NCBI RefSeq assembly: GCF_900631615.1
Contig: NZ_LR131273.1
Coordinates: forward strand, 1,550,001 to 1,614,000
Length of the DNA: 64,000 bases
Direction of reading: 5' to 3'
DNA from: Tsukamurella paurometabola
GTDB lineage: Bacteria > Actinomycetota > Actinomycetes > Mycobacteriales > Mycobacteriaceae
The translations under genes were made by a program, and so were the position numbers. Below are positions 56,744 through 64,000 of this stretch, one piece after another. The notes under the pieces were generated by a model. The model was not told the DNA's origin. It made no database searches and worked only from the letters and a program-made list of their open reading frames with translations. Each line of letters begins with the position of its first letter. Position 1 is the stretch's first letter.

Positions 56744-57783
56744 CGCACCGCTCCGATCATGCGCATCGCGCGGAGCGTCTGCTCCGCCTTCTCCTCGGTG
56801 GGTACCGCCGGGCCGTCGGCGACCTTGACCACGTTCACCTTCGGGCCGTGCTCGACCCACGGGATGATCGTGTCCCGGATCAGGTTCCGCAGGTTGATCA
56901 GGTTGTCCGGCCGATTACCGCCGACGGGACGGTCGAGCAGTAGCAGCGGCGAGACGACCTGGGTGAACAGGGCCGCGAGGTCCCGGACGCCCGGCGTCAG
57001 CGGCGCGGCGTTCCGCAGCAGCGGCGCGAGGGAGGCGTAGACCTCGGTGACCCGCGCGGTCTCCGAGATGACGCCCCATCGCCGGAGCCCCTCGGGCGTG
57101 AGGTACTGGCTCAGCATCCCGTGCTCGGCCGCGACGGTCCCGGTGACTCCGACGACGGAGCGCAACGCCTCGTCGAGCGACGCGGTGTCGGCGGCCCACG
57201 CCCGCACGGTGGTGGCCAGGTTCTCGGTGATCTTCCGAGTGCGCGCGGGATCGTCGGGGAAGGCGCCGTCGATCCGCTGGACGGTGTTGCCGAGCTGGGC
57301 GACGCCGCCGCTGCCGAGGAAGCCGGACATGCTGGTCATGAGGTCCTCGATGTGGTCCGGCGGACGGCTCTGCGCGAGCGGGATCAGGCCCCCGGCGCGG
57401 ATCGGCTGCGCGGCCGAGGTGGGAGACGAGACCAGCGCGATGTACACGTCGCCGAGGAGGGTGTCCTGGCGCAGCTCCGCCGTGGTGTCGGCGGGGATGC
57501 TGGCGGGCTCGCTGATGGTGAGGGTCGCGACCGCACGATCACCGTTGAGGCGGACGGAGTCCATCGTGCCCACGGACCGGCCGTTGAACCGGACCTGGGC
57601 CCGGTCCGGCAGATTCAGGGCGTTCGAGAACTCCACGCGCAGAGGCCATCCCGACGAGGACCAGCGCGTCGGGTCGGGCAGCGTCGACGGGCTCGCGCGG
57701 AGCACGCCGACGATACCCAGGGCGAGGACCACGAGCAGGAGTGCGCCGCGGGTGAGCCGGCTGCGGAGGGTGGGACGGTTCAT
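56740..57783 (-). CDS. mceE: MCE-family protein, fifth of operon (no lipobox)
   Basis: A 347-residue MCE protein with N-terminal helix TRGALLLVVLALGIVGVLRA and an MCE domain (VRFNGRSVGTMDSVRLNGDR) at about 50-120. The fifth protein of mycobacterial mce operons is usually a lipoprotein (LprK type), but no Cys follows this hydrophobic segment, so it stays a membrane-anchored protein. ATGA overlaps link it to both neighbours. Name by position. Confidence 0.88.
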   Translation of the reverse strand: MNRPTLRSRLTRGALLLVVLALGIVGVLRASPSTLPDPTRWSSSGWPLRVEFSNALNLPDRAQVRFNGRSVGTMDSVRLNGDRAVATLTISEPASIPADTTAELRQDTLLGDVYIALVSSPTSAAQPIRAGGLIPLAQSRPPDHIEDLMTSMSGFLGSGGVAQLGNTVQRIDGAFPDDPARTRKITENLATTVRAWAADTASLDEALRSVVGVTGTVAAEHGMLSQYLTPEGLRRWGVISETARVTEVYASLAPLLRNAAPLTPGVRDLAALFTQVVSPLLLLDRPVGGNRPDNLINLRNLIRDTIIPWVEHGPKVNVVKVADGPAVPTEEKAEQTLRAMRMIGAVR

Positions 57784-58889
57784 CGGGCGGCTCCCGTCCC
57801 GCGGAGGATGGCCGAGATCAGGTCGACGTCGATGTGCCCGGGATCGACGACCCGGCACTGGCCGGGGGCGATGCGGTTGACGTTCGCGCAGGTCAGTTCG
57901 GGATTGCGGGCCACCATCTTGGTCGACGGCGGGGTGAAGGCGATCTTCAGGCCCAGCGTGCGCTGATCGAAGGAGACGGTGAAGGCGTCGATCAGCGGCG
58001 GGAGGAAGCCGAGGAGGTCGCCCCAGTTCCTGATGCCCGCGCTGATCAGGCGCGACGCGGGGATGACGGTGTCGAGGATCGGCCAGAGGTTGTGACCGTA
58101 GTGGGAGATCAGGTCGCGCAGCATCTTTCCGAGGGGGATCAGCGCTTCGGCGAGCGTCTCGGTGGTGCGCGCGGTCGGGACGATGATGTCCGCGAGACCG
58201 CTCGGCGTCGTCAGCAGCAATTGCTTGAGGGGGTTCCAGTTCGCGGTCATCCCGCCCGTCAGGGAGGAGAGCGAGTCGAGGCTGCGGCCCACGTCGCCGA
58301 TGCCGGGGCCGGGATCGTCGAGGAGCGCGGCGAGGCTGCCGATGACACCGCTGACGTCCGGGCCGGTGCCGTCGACGGCGGCGGCGAGGGAGGTGAGTGA
58401 GTCCTGCACCTGCGCGGCCTGCTCGGGGCCGCCCTCGGTGGTGAGCTTGGCGGCCGCGTCGCCGATGGAGCTGAGGCTGCGGCTGAGTGATTGCGGTGTC
58501 TTGGTGCTCGTGAGGCACGTGCCGGCGCGGAGTGCGGGGCCCTTGGCGGGGTCGTCGATGAGCGCGAGCTGGCGCGACGCGATCAGCGACGCCGCGACGG
58601 TGACGGCGCCGGTGCCCGCGCTCACCGCCTGGTCCGCGTCGACGTCGAACTCCACGCGCGCCGCCGCGTTCTCGGGGCGGACGGCGGTCACCCGGCCGAT
58701 CGGCACCCCGAGCCGGGTCACGGGGTTGCCGACGTACAGGCCGATCGCATCGGGCATGAGCGCGCAGTACCGGGCCTGGGGCTTGCCCGGTGTGCGGGCG
58801 ACGTACAGCGCGGTCGCGATGATCGCGCCGACCACACCGATCGCGATGGCGGTGACCAGCCACTTCGAGCCCAGGATCTTGGTGAGCAT
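57780..58889 (-). CDS. mceD: MCE-family protein, fourth of operon
   Basis: A 369-residue MCE protein with membrane anchor AIAIGVVGAIIATALYVA, then an MCE domain (GLYVGNPVTRLGVPIGRVTA). A Cys-containing segment (ARYCALMP) and a C-terminal pair of Cys (LTCANV and GQCRVV) could form a disulphide. A long helical stretch lies between. It begins directly at the end of mceC and ends with an ATGA overlap into mceE. Confidence 0.9.
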   Translation of the reverse strand: MLTKILGSKWLVTAIAIGVVGAIIATALYVARTPGKPQARYCALMPDAIGLYVGNPVTRLGVPIGRVTAVRPENAAARVEFDVDADQAVSAGTGAVTVAASLIASRQLALIDDPAKGPALRAGTCLTSTKTPQSLSRSLSSIGDAAAKLTTEGGPEQAAQVQDSLTSLAAAVDGTGPDVSGVIGSLAALLDDPGPGIGDVGRSLDSLSSLTGGMTANWNPLKQLLLTTPSGLADIIVPTARTTETLAEALIPLGKMLRDLISHYGHNLWPILDTVIPASRLISAGIRNWGDLLGFLPPLIDAFTVSFDQRTLGLKIAFTPPSTKMVARNPELTCANVNRIAPGQCRVVDPGHIDVDLISAILRGTGAAR

Positions 58890-59953
58890 CAGCAGGGTGC
58901 TCCTTCCAGCGGGATGCAGTACTGGGAGGAGATGGTCGGGACGGACCCGTCGAGAACGATGGTGCCGTCCGGCCGCACGGAGGACTGGATCCGGCGGAGC
59001 AGGGCCATCGCGTCGTCGATCATCTTCTGGTACTTGGTCAGGAGCCCGCTGATCTGGCCGGACATGAGGTTGATCTGCGCCTCCATCGAGGCGAGGTTGT
59101 CCTGGTAGAAGTCCGCCACCGGGATGATCCGCTGGAGGACGGAGTCGAGGGCACTCATGAACCGCTTGTAGCCGGCGACGTTGAGCCGCGCCGTGGAGAA
59201 GTAGATGTTCATGTCGCGCATCACCTGGGTGAGGACGTCGCCGTTGCGGTCGAGGGCGGCGGAGTAGTCCGCCAGCGTCTGCACGAAGCCGCCGATCTCG
59301 TCCTTCTGCGTCGAAATGCTCTGCACCACACCGTCGAGGGTGGACACCAGCTCCTTCATCTGCCCGGGCCTGCCGCTCGTCGCGCGCTGGATCTGGGCGA
59401 GCGATTCCCGCAGCGGTGTCGGGTCGATCGCGCGGATCTTGGGGTCGGCCTGCTGGAAGGTCTGGACCAGGCTGTACGGGATCCGTACTCGGGCAGGGGG
59501 AATCGCGGTCGTCCCGAGCGAGCGCGTGCCGATGGAGTCGATGTCGACGAAGTAGCCGCCGACGCCCGTCAGCATCTTGACGGCGACCCGCGACTGATCG
59601 CCGATGTGCACCTTCTTCTTGACCCGCAGCCCGACGTTCACGTGGCCGCCCTCCAGTGCCACCCGCGCGACGGAGCCGACGGAGACGCCGGCGACGCGCA
59701 CGTCGTCGCCCACCCGGACCATGCCGGCCTCGGGGAAGTTCGCGGTGTAGGTGGTGGTGCCGAGGGGGCGGACGGCGAGCACGGAACTCGCGATCATGAC
59801 CACGATGCCGAGCGTCACGCCGAGGACGCCGAACAGGAGCTGGCGGTTGCGCGAACTCGGCTGCGACCAGGCGTCTTCGATGCCCGACGCGAAGGTCAGT
59901 GCGAGCCGGTGGCCGTCGCGGATCAGGGTGGCGGGGAGGCTCAGCGCTTGCAC
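58889..59953 (-). CDS. mceC: MCE-family protein, third of operon
   Basis: A 354-residue MCE protein. It has a longer cytoplasmic N-terminus (about 40 residues), a membrane helix (LLFGVLGVTLGIVVMIASSV) and an MCE domain (AGMVRVGDDVRVAGVSVGSV). The helical domain ends in two Cys (QYCIPLEGAPC). GTG 59953 is taken from the hydrophobic pattern and a 13-base overlap with mceB. Order gives the name. Confidence 0.88.
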   Translation of the reverse strand: MQALSLPATLIRDGHRLALTFASGIEDAWSQPSSRNRQLLFGVLGVTLGIVVMIASSVLAVRPLGTTTYTANFPEAGMVRVGDDVRVAGVSVGSVARVALEGGHVNVGLRVKKKVHIGDQSRVAVKMLTGVGGYFVDIDSIGTRSLGTTAIPPARVRIPYSLVQTFQQADPKIRAIDPTPLRESLAQIQRATSGRPGQMKELVSTLDGVVQSISTQKDEIGGFVQTLADYSAALDRNGDVLTQVMRDMNIYFSTARLNVAGYKRFMSALDSVLQRIIPVADFYQDNLASMEAQINLMSGQISGLLTKYQKMIDDAMALLRRIQSSVRPDGTIVLDGSVPTISSQYCIPLEGAPC

Positions 59954-60960
59954 AGCGTCACCTTCGTCCCGCGGAGGAACACGAGCACGCCGGCGGGGAG
60001 CTGCGCCTCGCCGCGGCTGCAACCGGTATCGCCCCCGGCGGAGGGGACCTGCTGCTGGGTCAGGTTCGCGAACAGGCCCGGCATGAGGGCGGCGAGGTCG
60101 ACGAGGCTCTGCAGGCGGGGCAGTTCCGGCCGGGCCAGCTCGAGGAGCGAGGTGCCCGCCGGTTGCAGGCCGGCGCCGCGCAGCAGGGCGTCCGCGGCGG
60201 TCATGAGCTCGGCGCCCTGGTCGGACAGGATCTTCGTGGACGGCGCTGCGTTCCGCATCACCTCGCCGATGCGCTGCAGGTAGCCGATCACGGTCGGGAG
60301 CGAGCCGGACCGACCGCCGAGGCTCTCGTTGATCGTGTTCAGGTTGCGCACCAGGGTCTGCAGCAGCGCGGAGCGGTCGTTGGTGAATCGGCTCAGGGTC
60401 TGCAGGGCGTCGAGCAGGGGCCCGAGCCCCGAACCGTCGCCCTCGACCACGGCGGCGATCGACTGCGCGAGGTGGTTGATCTGGTCCGGCTGCATCGCCG
60501 CCAGGACGGGCTGCAATCCGTTGAAGATGGTGGTGACGTCGAACGACGGCACTGTCCGGTCCGTTCCGATCGTCGATTCCGGCGCGATCGGCTCGCCGTC
60601 GGCGTCGCCCGGCGCGAGGTCGAGGTAGCGCAGGCCCGTGAGGTTCTGGAACCGGATGGACAGGGTGGTCGCGGTGGTGAGCCGCTGGTCGCGGTTGACG
60701 GTGAACGCGACCCGGGCGCGCGAGCCGCGGCTGGTGTCGTCCTGGTCGAGGGTGACGTCGCGGACCTTGCCGATCTGCACGCCCAGCAGTCGCACGTCGT
60801 CGCCCGGGCGGAGCCCGGAGGCGTTGGTGAAGACGGCGGCGTACGCGGACTGCGCCTCCTGCGCCGGCCGGGTCAGCGCGCGCACGGTGAAGGCGGCGCC
60901 GACCGCGATGAGGACGACGAAGATCAACAGCAGCGTTCCGGGATTGCGGGCGGTGCGCAC
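59941..60960 (-). CDS. mceB: MCE-family protein, second of operon
   Basis: A 339-residue MCE protein with anchor TLLLIFVVLIAVGAAFTVRA and an MCE domain (ASGLRPGDDVRLLGVQIGKV). The long helical tail ends with Cys residues (GDTGCSRGE and TLCKR). GTG 60960 begins one base after the mceA stop. Role: a lipid-transfer subunit in the cell envelope, inferred from the family. Confidence 0.9.
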   Translation of the reverse strand: MRTARNPGTLLLIFVVLIAVGAAFTVRALTRPAQEAQSAYAAVFTNASGLRPGDDVRLLGVQIGKVRDVTLDQDDTSRGSRARVAFTVNRDQRLTTATTLSIRFQNLTGLRYLDLAPGDADGEPIAPESTIGTDRTVPSFDVTTIFNGLQPVLAAMQPDQINHLAQSIAAVVEGDGSGLGPLLDALQTLSRFTNDRSALLQTLVRNLNTINESLGGRSGSLPTVIGYLQRIGEVMRNAAPSTKILSDQGAELMTAADALLRGAGLQPAGTSLLELARPELPRLQSLVDLAALMPGLFANLTQQQVPSAGGDTGCSRGEAQLPAGVLVFLRGTKVTLCKR

Positions 60961-60961
60961 G

Positions 60962-62137
60962 TCAGCGGCCCCTCGTCGTGGTCGGTGCGGCGGTGGTGGA
61001 TGCGGCGGGGGTCGAGGGCGCGGCCCGGCCCGCGGTGGGCTTCGGCGGCGCGCTCGTCGTGCCCGTGCCCGGAGGTGGTGTCCGGCCGGGCGGGGTCACC
61101 GAGAACTCCGGCAGCGGCGGCAGGAGCGATGCGATCGCGGGGAAGCGCTGGAAGGTGACGTCGAGGTTGAGGACGGGCCCGGACCCGGTGTCCGGCATCG
61201 ACCGGCGGACCCGCTCGATGAGCTCCTCGAGTTGGCGGCCGTTGCGGGCGGCGTCGGGGAAGCTCGCGACGGTGCGGGTCGCGAGCTCGCGCACCGGCAC
61301 CAGGACCTCGGTGAGGGCCTTGACGTTGGGGCCGCTGAGGAGCGCGGCGAGCGCCGGCGAGAAGTCGTTCGCGAAGACGTCGATCGTCGCCTTCTGCCGC
61401 TCCGGGTACCCGGGGGTGTCGGGGCCGGTCCAGGACCACAGCGCCTGCAATCCGGGCAGCATCCGTTTCGTCGAGGCGTCGAGGGCGCTCAGGGTGGCGG
61501 CGATCGTGGGCAGGGTGTCCGCGGTCGGGATCCGCTGCGTATCGGCGTTCGCCTCGGCGATGGCGCCCACGGCGCCGAGGAAGGGCAGGAACTGCCGGGT
61601 CGTGGTGTCGAGCTGGGCGATGAGCTGCGCCATGTGGGGGCGGAAGCTCTCCCGCTCCATCGTGCTGAGCGATCGGAGCAGCGAGGCCATCGTCCCGTCG
61701 TCGGGCGTGGCGGTCGGCTCCCACGCGGCGCCGGAGGCGAGGACCCGCCCGCCCGGACCCGGGGTGAGCGCGACCACGGTGATCCCGAAGGTGTTGCCGG
61801 GTGCGAAGGCGACGCGGACGGTGTCGGTGACGAGGTCGTCGGCGGCCCCGTTGAAGCGCATCGCCACGCCGAGCCGTCCCGCACCGCGGTCGACGATGTC
61901 GGTCACCTCGCCGACGCGCAGGCCGTCCATCTCGACGGCGGTGCCGGGCCCGACCCCGGGCGCGACGCTGCGCACCACCAGGGTGAGGGTCTTCGGCGGG
62001 GTGCTCACGAGGGCGCGCACGGCCCAGAAGGTGCCGGCGGCGAGCACGACGGCGAGGATGGTGGCGATGCCGCGGCGCAGCAGGACCGGGGCCGGCGTCA
62101 TCATGCCGGTGACGGGGGAGGGCCAGCGTGTCGTCAT
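60962..62137 (-). CDS. mceA: MCE-family protein, first of operon
   Basis: A 391-residue MCE protein with anchor IATILAVVLAAGTFWAVRAL and an MCE domain (GPGTAVEMDGLRVGEVTDIV). A long helical region is followed by a Pro/Thr/Ala-rich tail (PPKPTAGRAAPSTPAAS) that looks disordered or wall-spanning. The ATG at 62137 starts four bases after the yrbEB stop. It is the first substrate-binding subunit in the usual yrbEAB-mceA-F order. Confidence 0.9.
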   Translation of the reverse strand: MTTRWPSPVTGMMTPAPVLLRRGIATILAVVLAAGTFWAVRALVSTPPKTLTLVVRSVAPGVGPGTAVEMDGLRVGEVTDIVDRGAGRLGVAMRFNGAADDLVTDTVRVAFAPGNTFGITVVALTPGPGGRVLASGAAWEPTATPDDGTMASLLRSLSTMERESFRPHMAQLIAQLDTTTRQFLPFLGAVGAIAEANADTQRIPTADTLPTIAATLSALDASTKRMLPGLQALWSWTGPDTPGYPERQKATIDVFANDFSPALAALLSGPNVKALTEVLVPVRELATRTVASFPDAARNGRQLEELIERVRRSMPDTGSGPVLNLDVTFQRFPAIASLLPPLPEFSVTPPGRTPPPGTGTTSAPPKPTAGRAAPSTPAASTTAAPTTTRGR

Positions 62138-62141
62138 GCGG

Positions 62142-62999
62142 TCACCCCCGGAACACCAGTTCGCTGCTCGCGCCCCAGATGCCGAGGGTCATCAGCATGT
62201 CGAGGACGACGATGGCGACCATCGAGGCGCGGACGGCGCGGCCCGACGCGACGCCGACGCCCTCGGGCCCACCGGCGGCGAAGAAGCCCTGGTAGCAGTG
62301 GATGAGGATGACGGCGCAGATGAAGACGACGACCTTCGCGATGGAGGCCACGAGGTCCGCGGGGGAGAGGAACTGCTGGAAGTAGTGCTCGTAGGTTCCG
62401 GCCGCGTCGCCCTGCGCCAGCACGACGATCGTGCTCGAGGCGAAGAAGCTGACGATGATGGCGATGAGGAAGATCGGGACGATCGCGACGACGCCCGCGA
62501 TCATGCGGGTGCTCACGACGAAGGAGATGGAGCGCAGGCCGAGCGCCTCGAGCGCGTCGATCTCCTCGGTGATGCGCATCGCGCCGATCTCCGCGGTCAT
62601 CCGGCACCCGGCCTGGACGGCGAATCCGGCGGCGGCGAGGATCGGGGCGAACTCGCGGGTGTTGGCGAGCGCCGCGATGACGCCGGTGAGCGGGCCCATG
62701 CCGAGCAGGTCGAGCGCCGCGAAGGCCTGGACGGCCACGGTGCCGCCCACGGCGAGGCCGAGGACCACCATCATCAGCGACGTGCCGCCGCCCACGATCA
62801 CGGCGCCGCGCCCCCAGGTGAGGTCCGTGATGGTGCGCACCGTCTGCTTGGGGTAGTTCCGCAGGGCGTGCGGGATCTGCGCGACGGAGGTGACGACGAA
62901 GGACACCATCTGGCCGAGGCGCGCGAGGGTGCCGCGGAGCGAATCCGTCACCCGTCCGGCGGTGCGGAAGCCTCTCGGGCGGTAGGGGGCGATGGTCAC
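62142..62999 (-). CDS. yrbEB: YrbE/MlaE-type permease B of Mce transporter
   Basis: A 285-residue MlaE-family permease with five to six helices and the conserved motif MTAEIGAMRITEEIDALEAL (EQxDAL-type coupling segment to the ATPase). With yrbEA it forms the inner-membrane core of the importer. No ATPase (MceG) gene is in the window; in Mycobacteriales it is encoded elsewhere. Starts three bases after the yrbEA stop. Confidence 0.93.
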   Translation of the reverse strand: MTIAPYRPRGFRTAGRVTDSLRGTLARLGQMVSFVVTSVAQIPHALRNYPKQTVRTITDLTWGRGAVIVGGGTSLMMVVLGLAVGGTVAVQAFAALDLLGMGPLTGVIAALANTREFAPILAAAGFAVQAGCRMTAEIGAMRITEEIDALEALGLRSISFVVSTRMIAGVVAIVPIFLIAIIVSFFASSTIVVLAQGDAAGTYEHYFQQFLSPADLVASIAKVVVFICAVILIHCYQGFFAAGGPEGVGVASGRAVRASMVAIVVLDMLMTLGIWGASSELVFRG

Positions 63000-63002
63000 G
63001 GG

Positions 63003-63857
63003 TCAGCCCACCCTCATCGGGAAATAGGTCGTGTAGATCTGGGTGAGCGCGAAGTTGAGCACGATGATGCCGACGGTGGAGACCACCACCGTGGTGTTCA
63101 CCGCGTCGGCGACGCCGCGTGCGCCGCCCTTCGCCTCGAGGCCGTGCTGGCAGCCGAGGACGGCGATCATGATGCCGAAGATCGCGGCCTTGACCAGCGC
63201 GAAGCCGAAGTCGCGGGTGGTGGCGTAGGCGCCGAAGCTGAGCCAGTAGCTGCCCGGGGTCACGTTCTGTCCGGCGACGGCGAGGTAGTAGGCGGCACCG
63301 ATGCCGACGACCGTGATGAAGACGCAGAGCAGCGGCGCGACGAAGGCGGAGGCGAGGATCCGCGGGACCACGAGCCTGCGGACGGGGTCGATGCCCATGA
63401 CCCGCATGGCGTCGACCTCCTCGCGGATGGTGCGTGAGCCGAGGTCGGCGGCGATCGCGGAGGCGCCGGCGCCGCCGAGGAGGAGCCCGGCGGCCATGGG
63501 CGCGGCCTGCTGGATCACGGTGAGGCCGCTCGCGGCACCCATGAGTGAGCCGGCACCGATCTGGTTGACGATGCTGCCGATCTGGATGGTCACGATGACG
63601 CCGAACGGGATGGCCATGAGGAACGCGGGGACCGCGGTGACGCTGACCAGGAACCACGCCTGGACGACGATCTCGCGAACCGCGATGCGGCCGCGGAGGA
63701 GGTCCGCCAGCATGGCGACCACGGAGTGGAGCACGAGTTCGACGGTGCGGCCGAGCGTGCGGACGGGTCCGAGGGCGTTGGCGTCGAGGTTCGTACGGAG
63801 GGTGTCGATCGCGCCGGGCCGCGCGACGGGCGACTCCTGAGACGATTGCGATGTCAT
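63003..63857 (-). CDS. yrbEA: YrbE/MlaE-type permease A of Mce transporter
   Basis: A 284-residue MlaE-family permease with the motif IAADLGSRTIREEVDAMRVM and GIDPVRRLVVPRILA, and five to six helices. A nearly ideal GGAGGTGA stands four bases before the ATG. It is the first gene of the operon; its promoter region holds the 19-bp site shared with the aldehyde dehydrogenase promoter. Confidence 0.93.
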   Translation of the reverse strand: MTSQSSQESPVARPGAIDTLRTNLDANALGPVRTLGRTVELVLHSVVAMLADLLRGRIAVREIVVQAWFLVSVTAVPAFLMAIPFGVIVTIQIGSIVNQIGAGSLMGAASGLTVIQQAAPMAAGLLLGGAGASAIAADLGSRTIREEVDAMRVMGIDPVRRLVVPRILASAFVAPLLCVFITVVGIGAAYYLAVAGQNVTPGSYWLSFGAYATTRDFGFALVKAAIFGIMIAVLGCQHGLEAKGGARGVADAVNTTVVVSTVGIIVLNFALTQIYTTYFPMRVG

Positions 63858-63878
63858 AGCTCACCTCCTTCCTGGCAC

Positions 63879-63897
63879 ATGTTAGGGAATGTTCTCT
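63879..63897. promoter_or_regulatory. 19-bp site in mce promoter
   Basis: ATGTTAGGGAATGTTCTCT lies 22 bases upstream of yrbEA. It matches the site at 38364-38382 at 17 of 19 bases and shares GAATGTTCnCT with the palindrome near the Mce3R-like gene. On the minus strand TAACAT may double as the -10 box. The remaining bases to the right edge hold no recognisable gene. Confidence 0.5.
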
Positions 63898-64000
63898 ATC
63901 CGGGCGGGTTTTTCCGGTGAATTTTCAGATTCGCTCGTCAGTCCGCTGATTTCGCTGGTGGCGAGGGGTTGGGGTACCCTGGTCCGGTTGCCTGTCGGGC

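Noticed and set aside
63898-64000. tRNA or start of another gene at the right edge
   Set aside because: No cloverleaf, ribosome site or clear start codon could be supported in the last 100 bases.

Overview
The window is high-GC actinobacterial DNA, almost certainly from the order Mycobacteriales. The grounds are a complete yrbEA-yrbEB-mceA-F operon, the block ino1 / padR / DUF5318 / ponA1 / GT87 in the order of mycobacterial Rv0046c-Rv0051, a fadD5-type ligase, a Mce3R-like double TetR protein and several apparently leaderless GTG/ATG starts. Gene content is compatible with a Tsukamurella- or Gordonia-like genus, but the genus is a guess. No rRNA, tRNA, CRISPR array, transposase or phage gene was recognised.

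1-10.7 kb: an accessory island with visibly lower GC. A tightly overlapping minus-strand operon carries a SARP-like regulator, an LLM flavin/F420 oxidoreductase, a full-length class I lanthipeptide dehydratase (LanB), a cyclase (LanC), an ABC exporter (ATPase and permease) and a sensor kinase cut by the left edge. This is a class I lanthipeptide pathway with a possible dehydroalanine reductase. No precursor gene is obvious; a 52-codon frame just ahead of the regulator is the best candidate. Divergently, a plus-strand trio encodes an XRE regulator, an ImmA/IrrE-type peptidase and a MAB_1171c-like membrane protein.

10.8-13.8 kb: a second LLM oxidoreductase and an OPT-family transporter. 13.8-27.7 kb: a large Ter stress system. 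A nine-gene minus-strand set holds two stand-alone TerD proteins, a DUF475/TerC-like membrane protein, a coiled-coil protein, a CitE-like lyase, a PRTase-TRSP protein, a StiP/PELOTA protein, a HAD hydrolase and a double-TerD protein. The plus strand holds a TerD-TerA fusion and three AIM24 proteins, followed by a small convergent membrane protein.

27.8-36.7 kb: conserved core (ino1-padR, DUF5318, ponA1-type PBP, two convergent GT87 membrane glycosyltransferases, CPBP protease). 36.8-45.4 kb: aldehyde dehydrogenase, nitronate monooxygenase with enoyl-CoA hydratase, a NarL-type two-component system and several small membrane or secreted proteins. 45.5-50.6 kb: beta-oxidation genes fadB-fadA and the divergent fadD5.

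50.6-64 kb: a SUKH protein, two MpaB-family (DUF2236) oxygenases, the Mce3R-like regulator and the mce operon with its Mam protein and two small membrane proteins. A 19-bp sequence is shared (17/19) between the mce promoter and the aldehyde dehydrogenase/nitronate monooxygenase promoter, and its core recurs beside the Mce3R-like gene. This suggests one lipid regulon spanning much of the right half.
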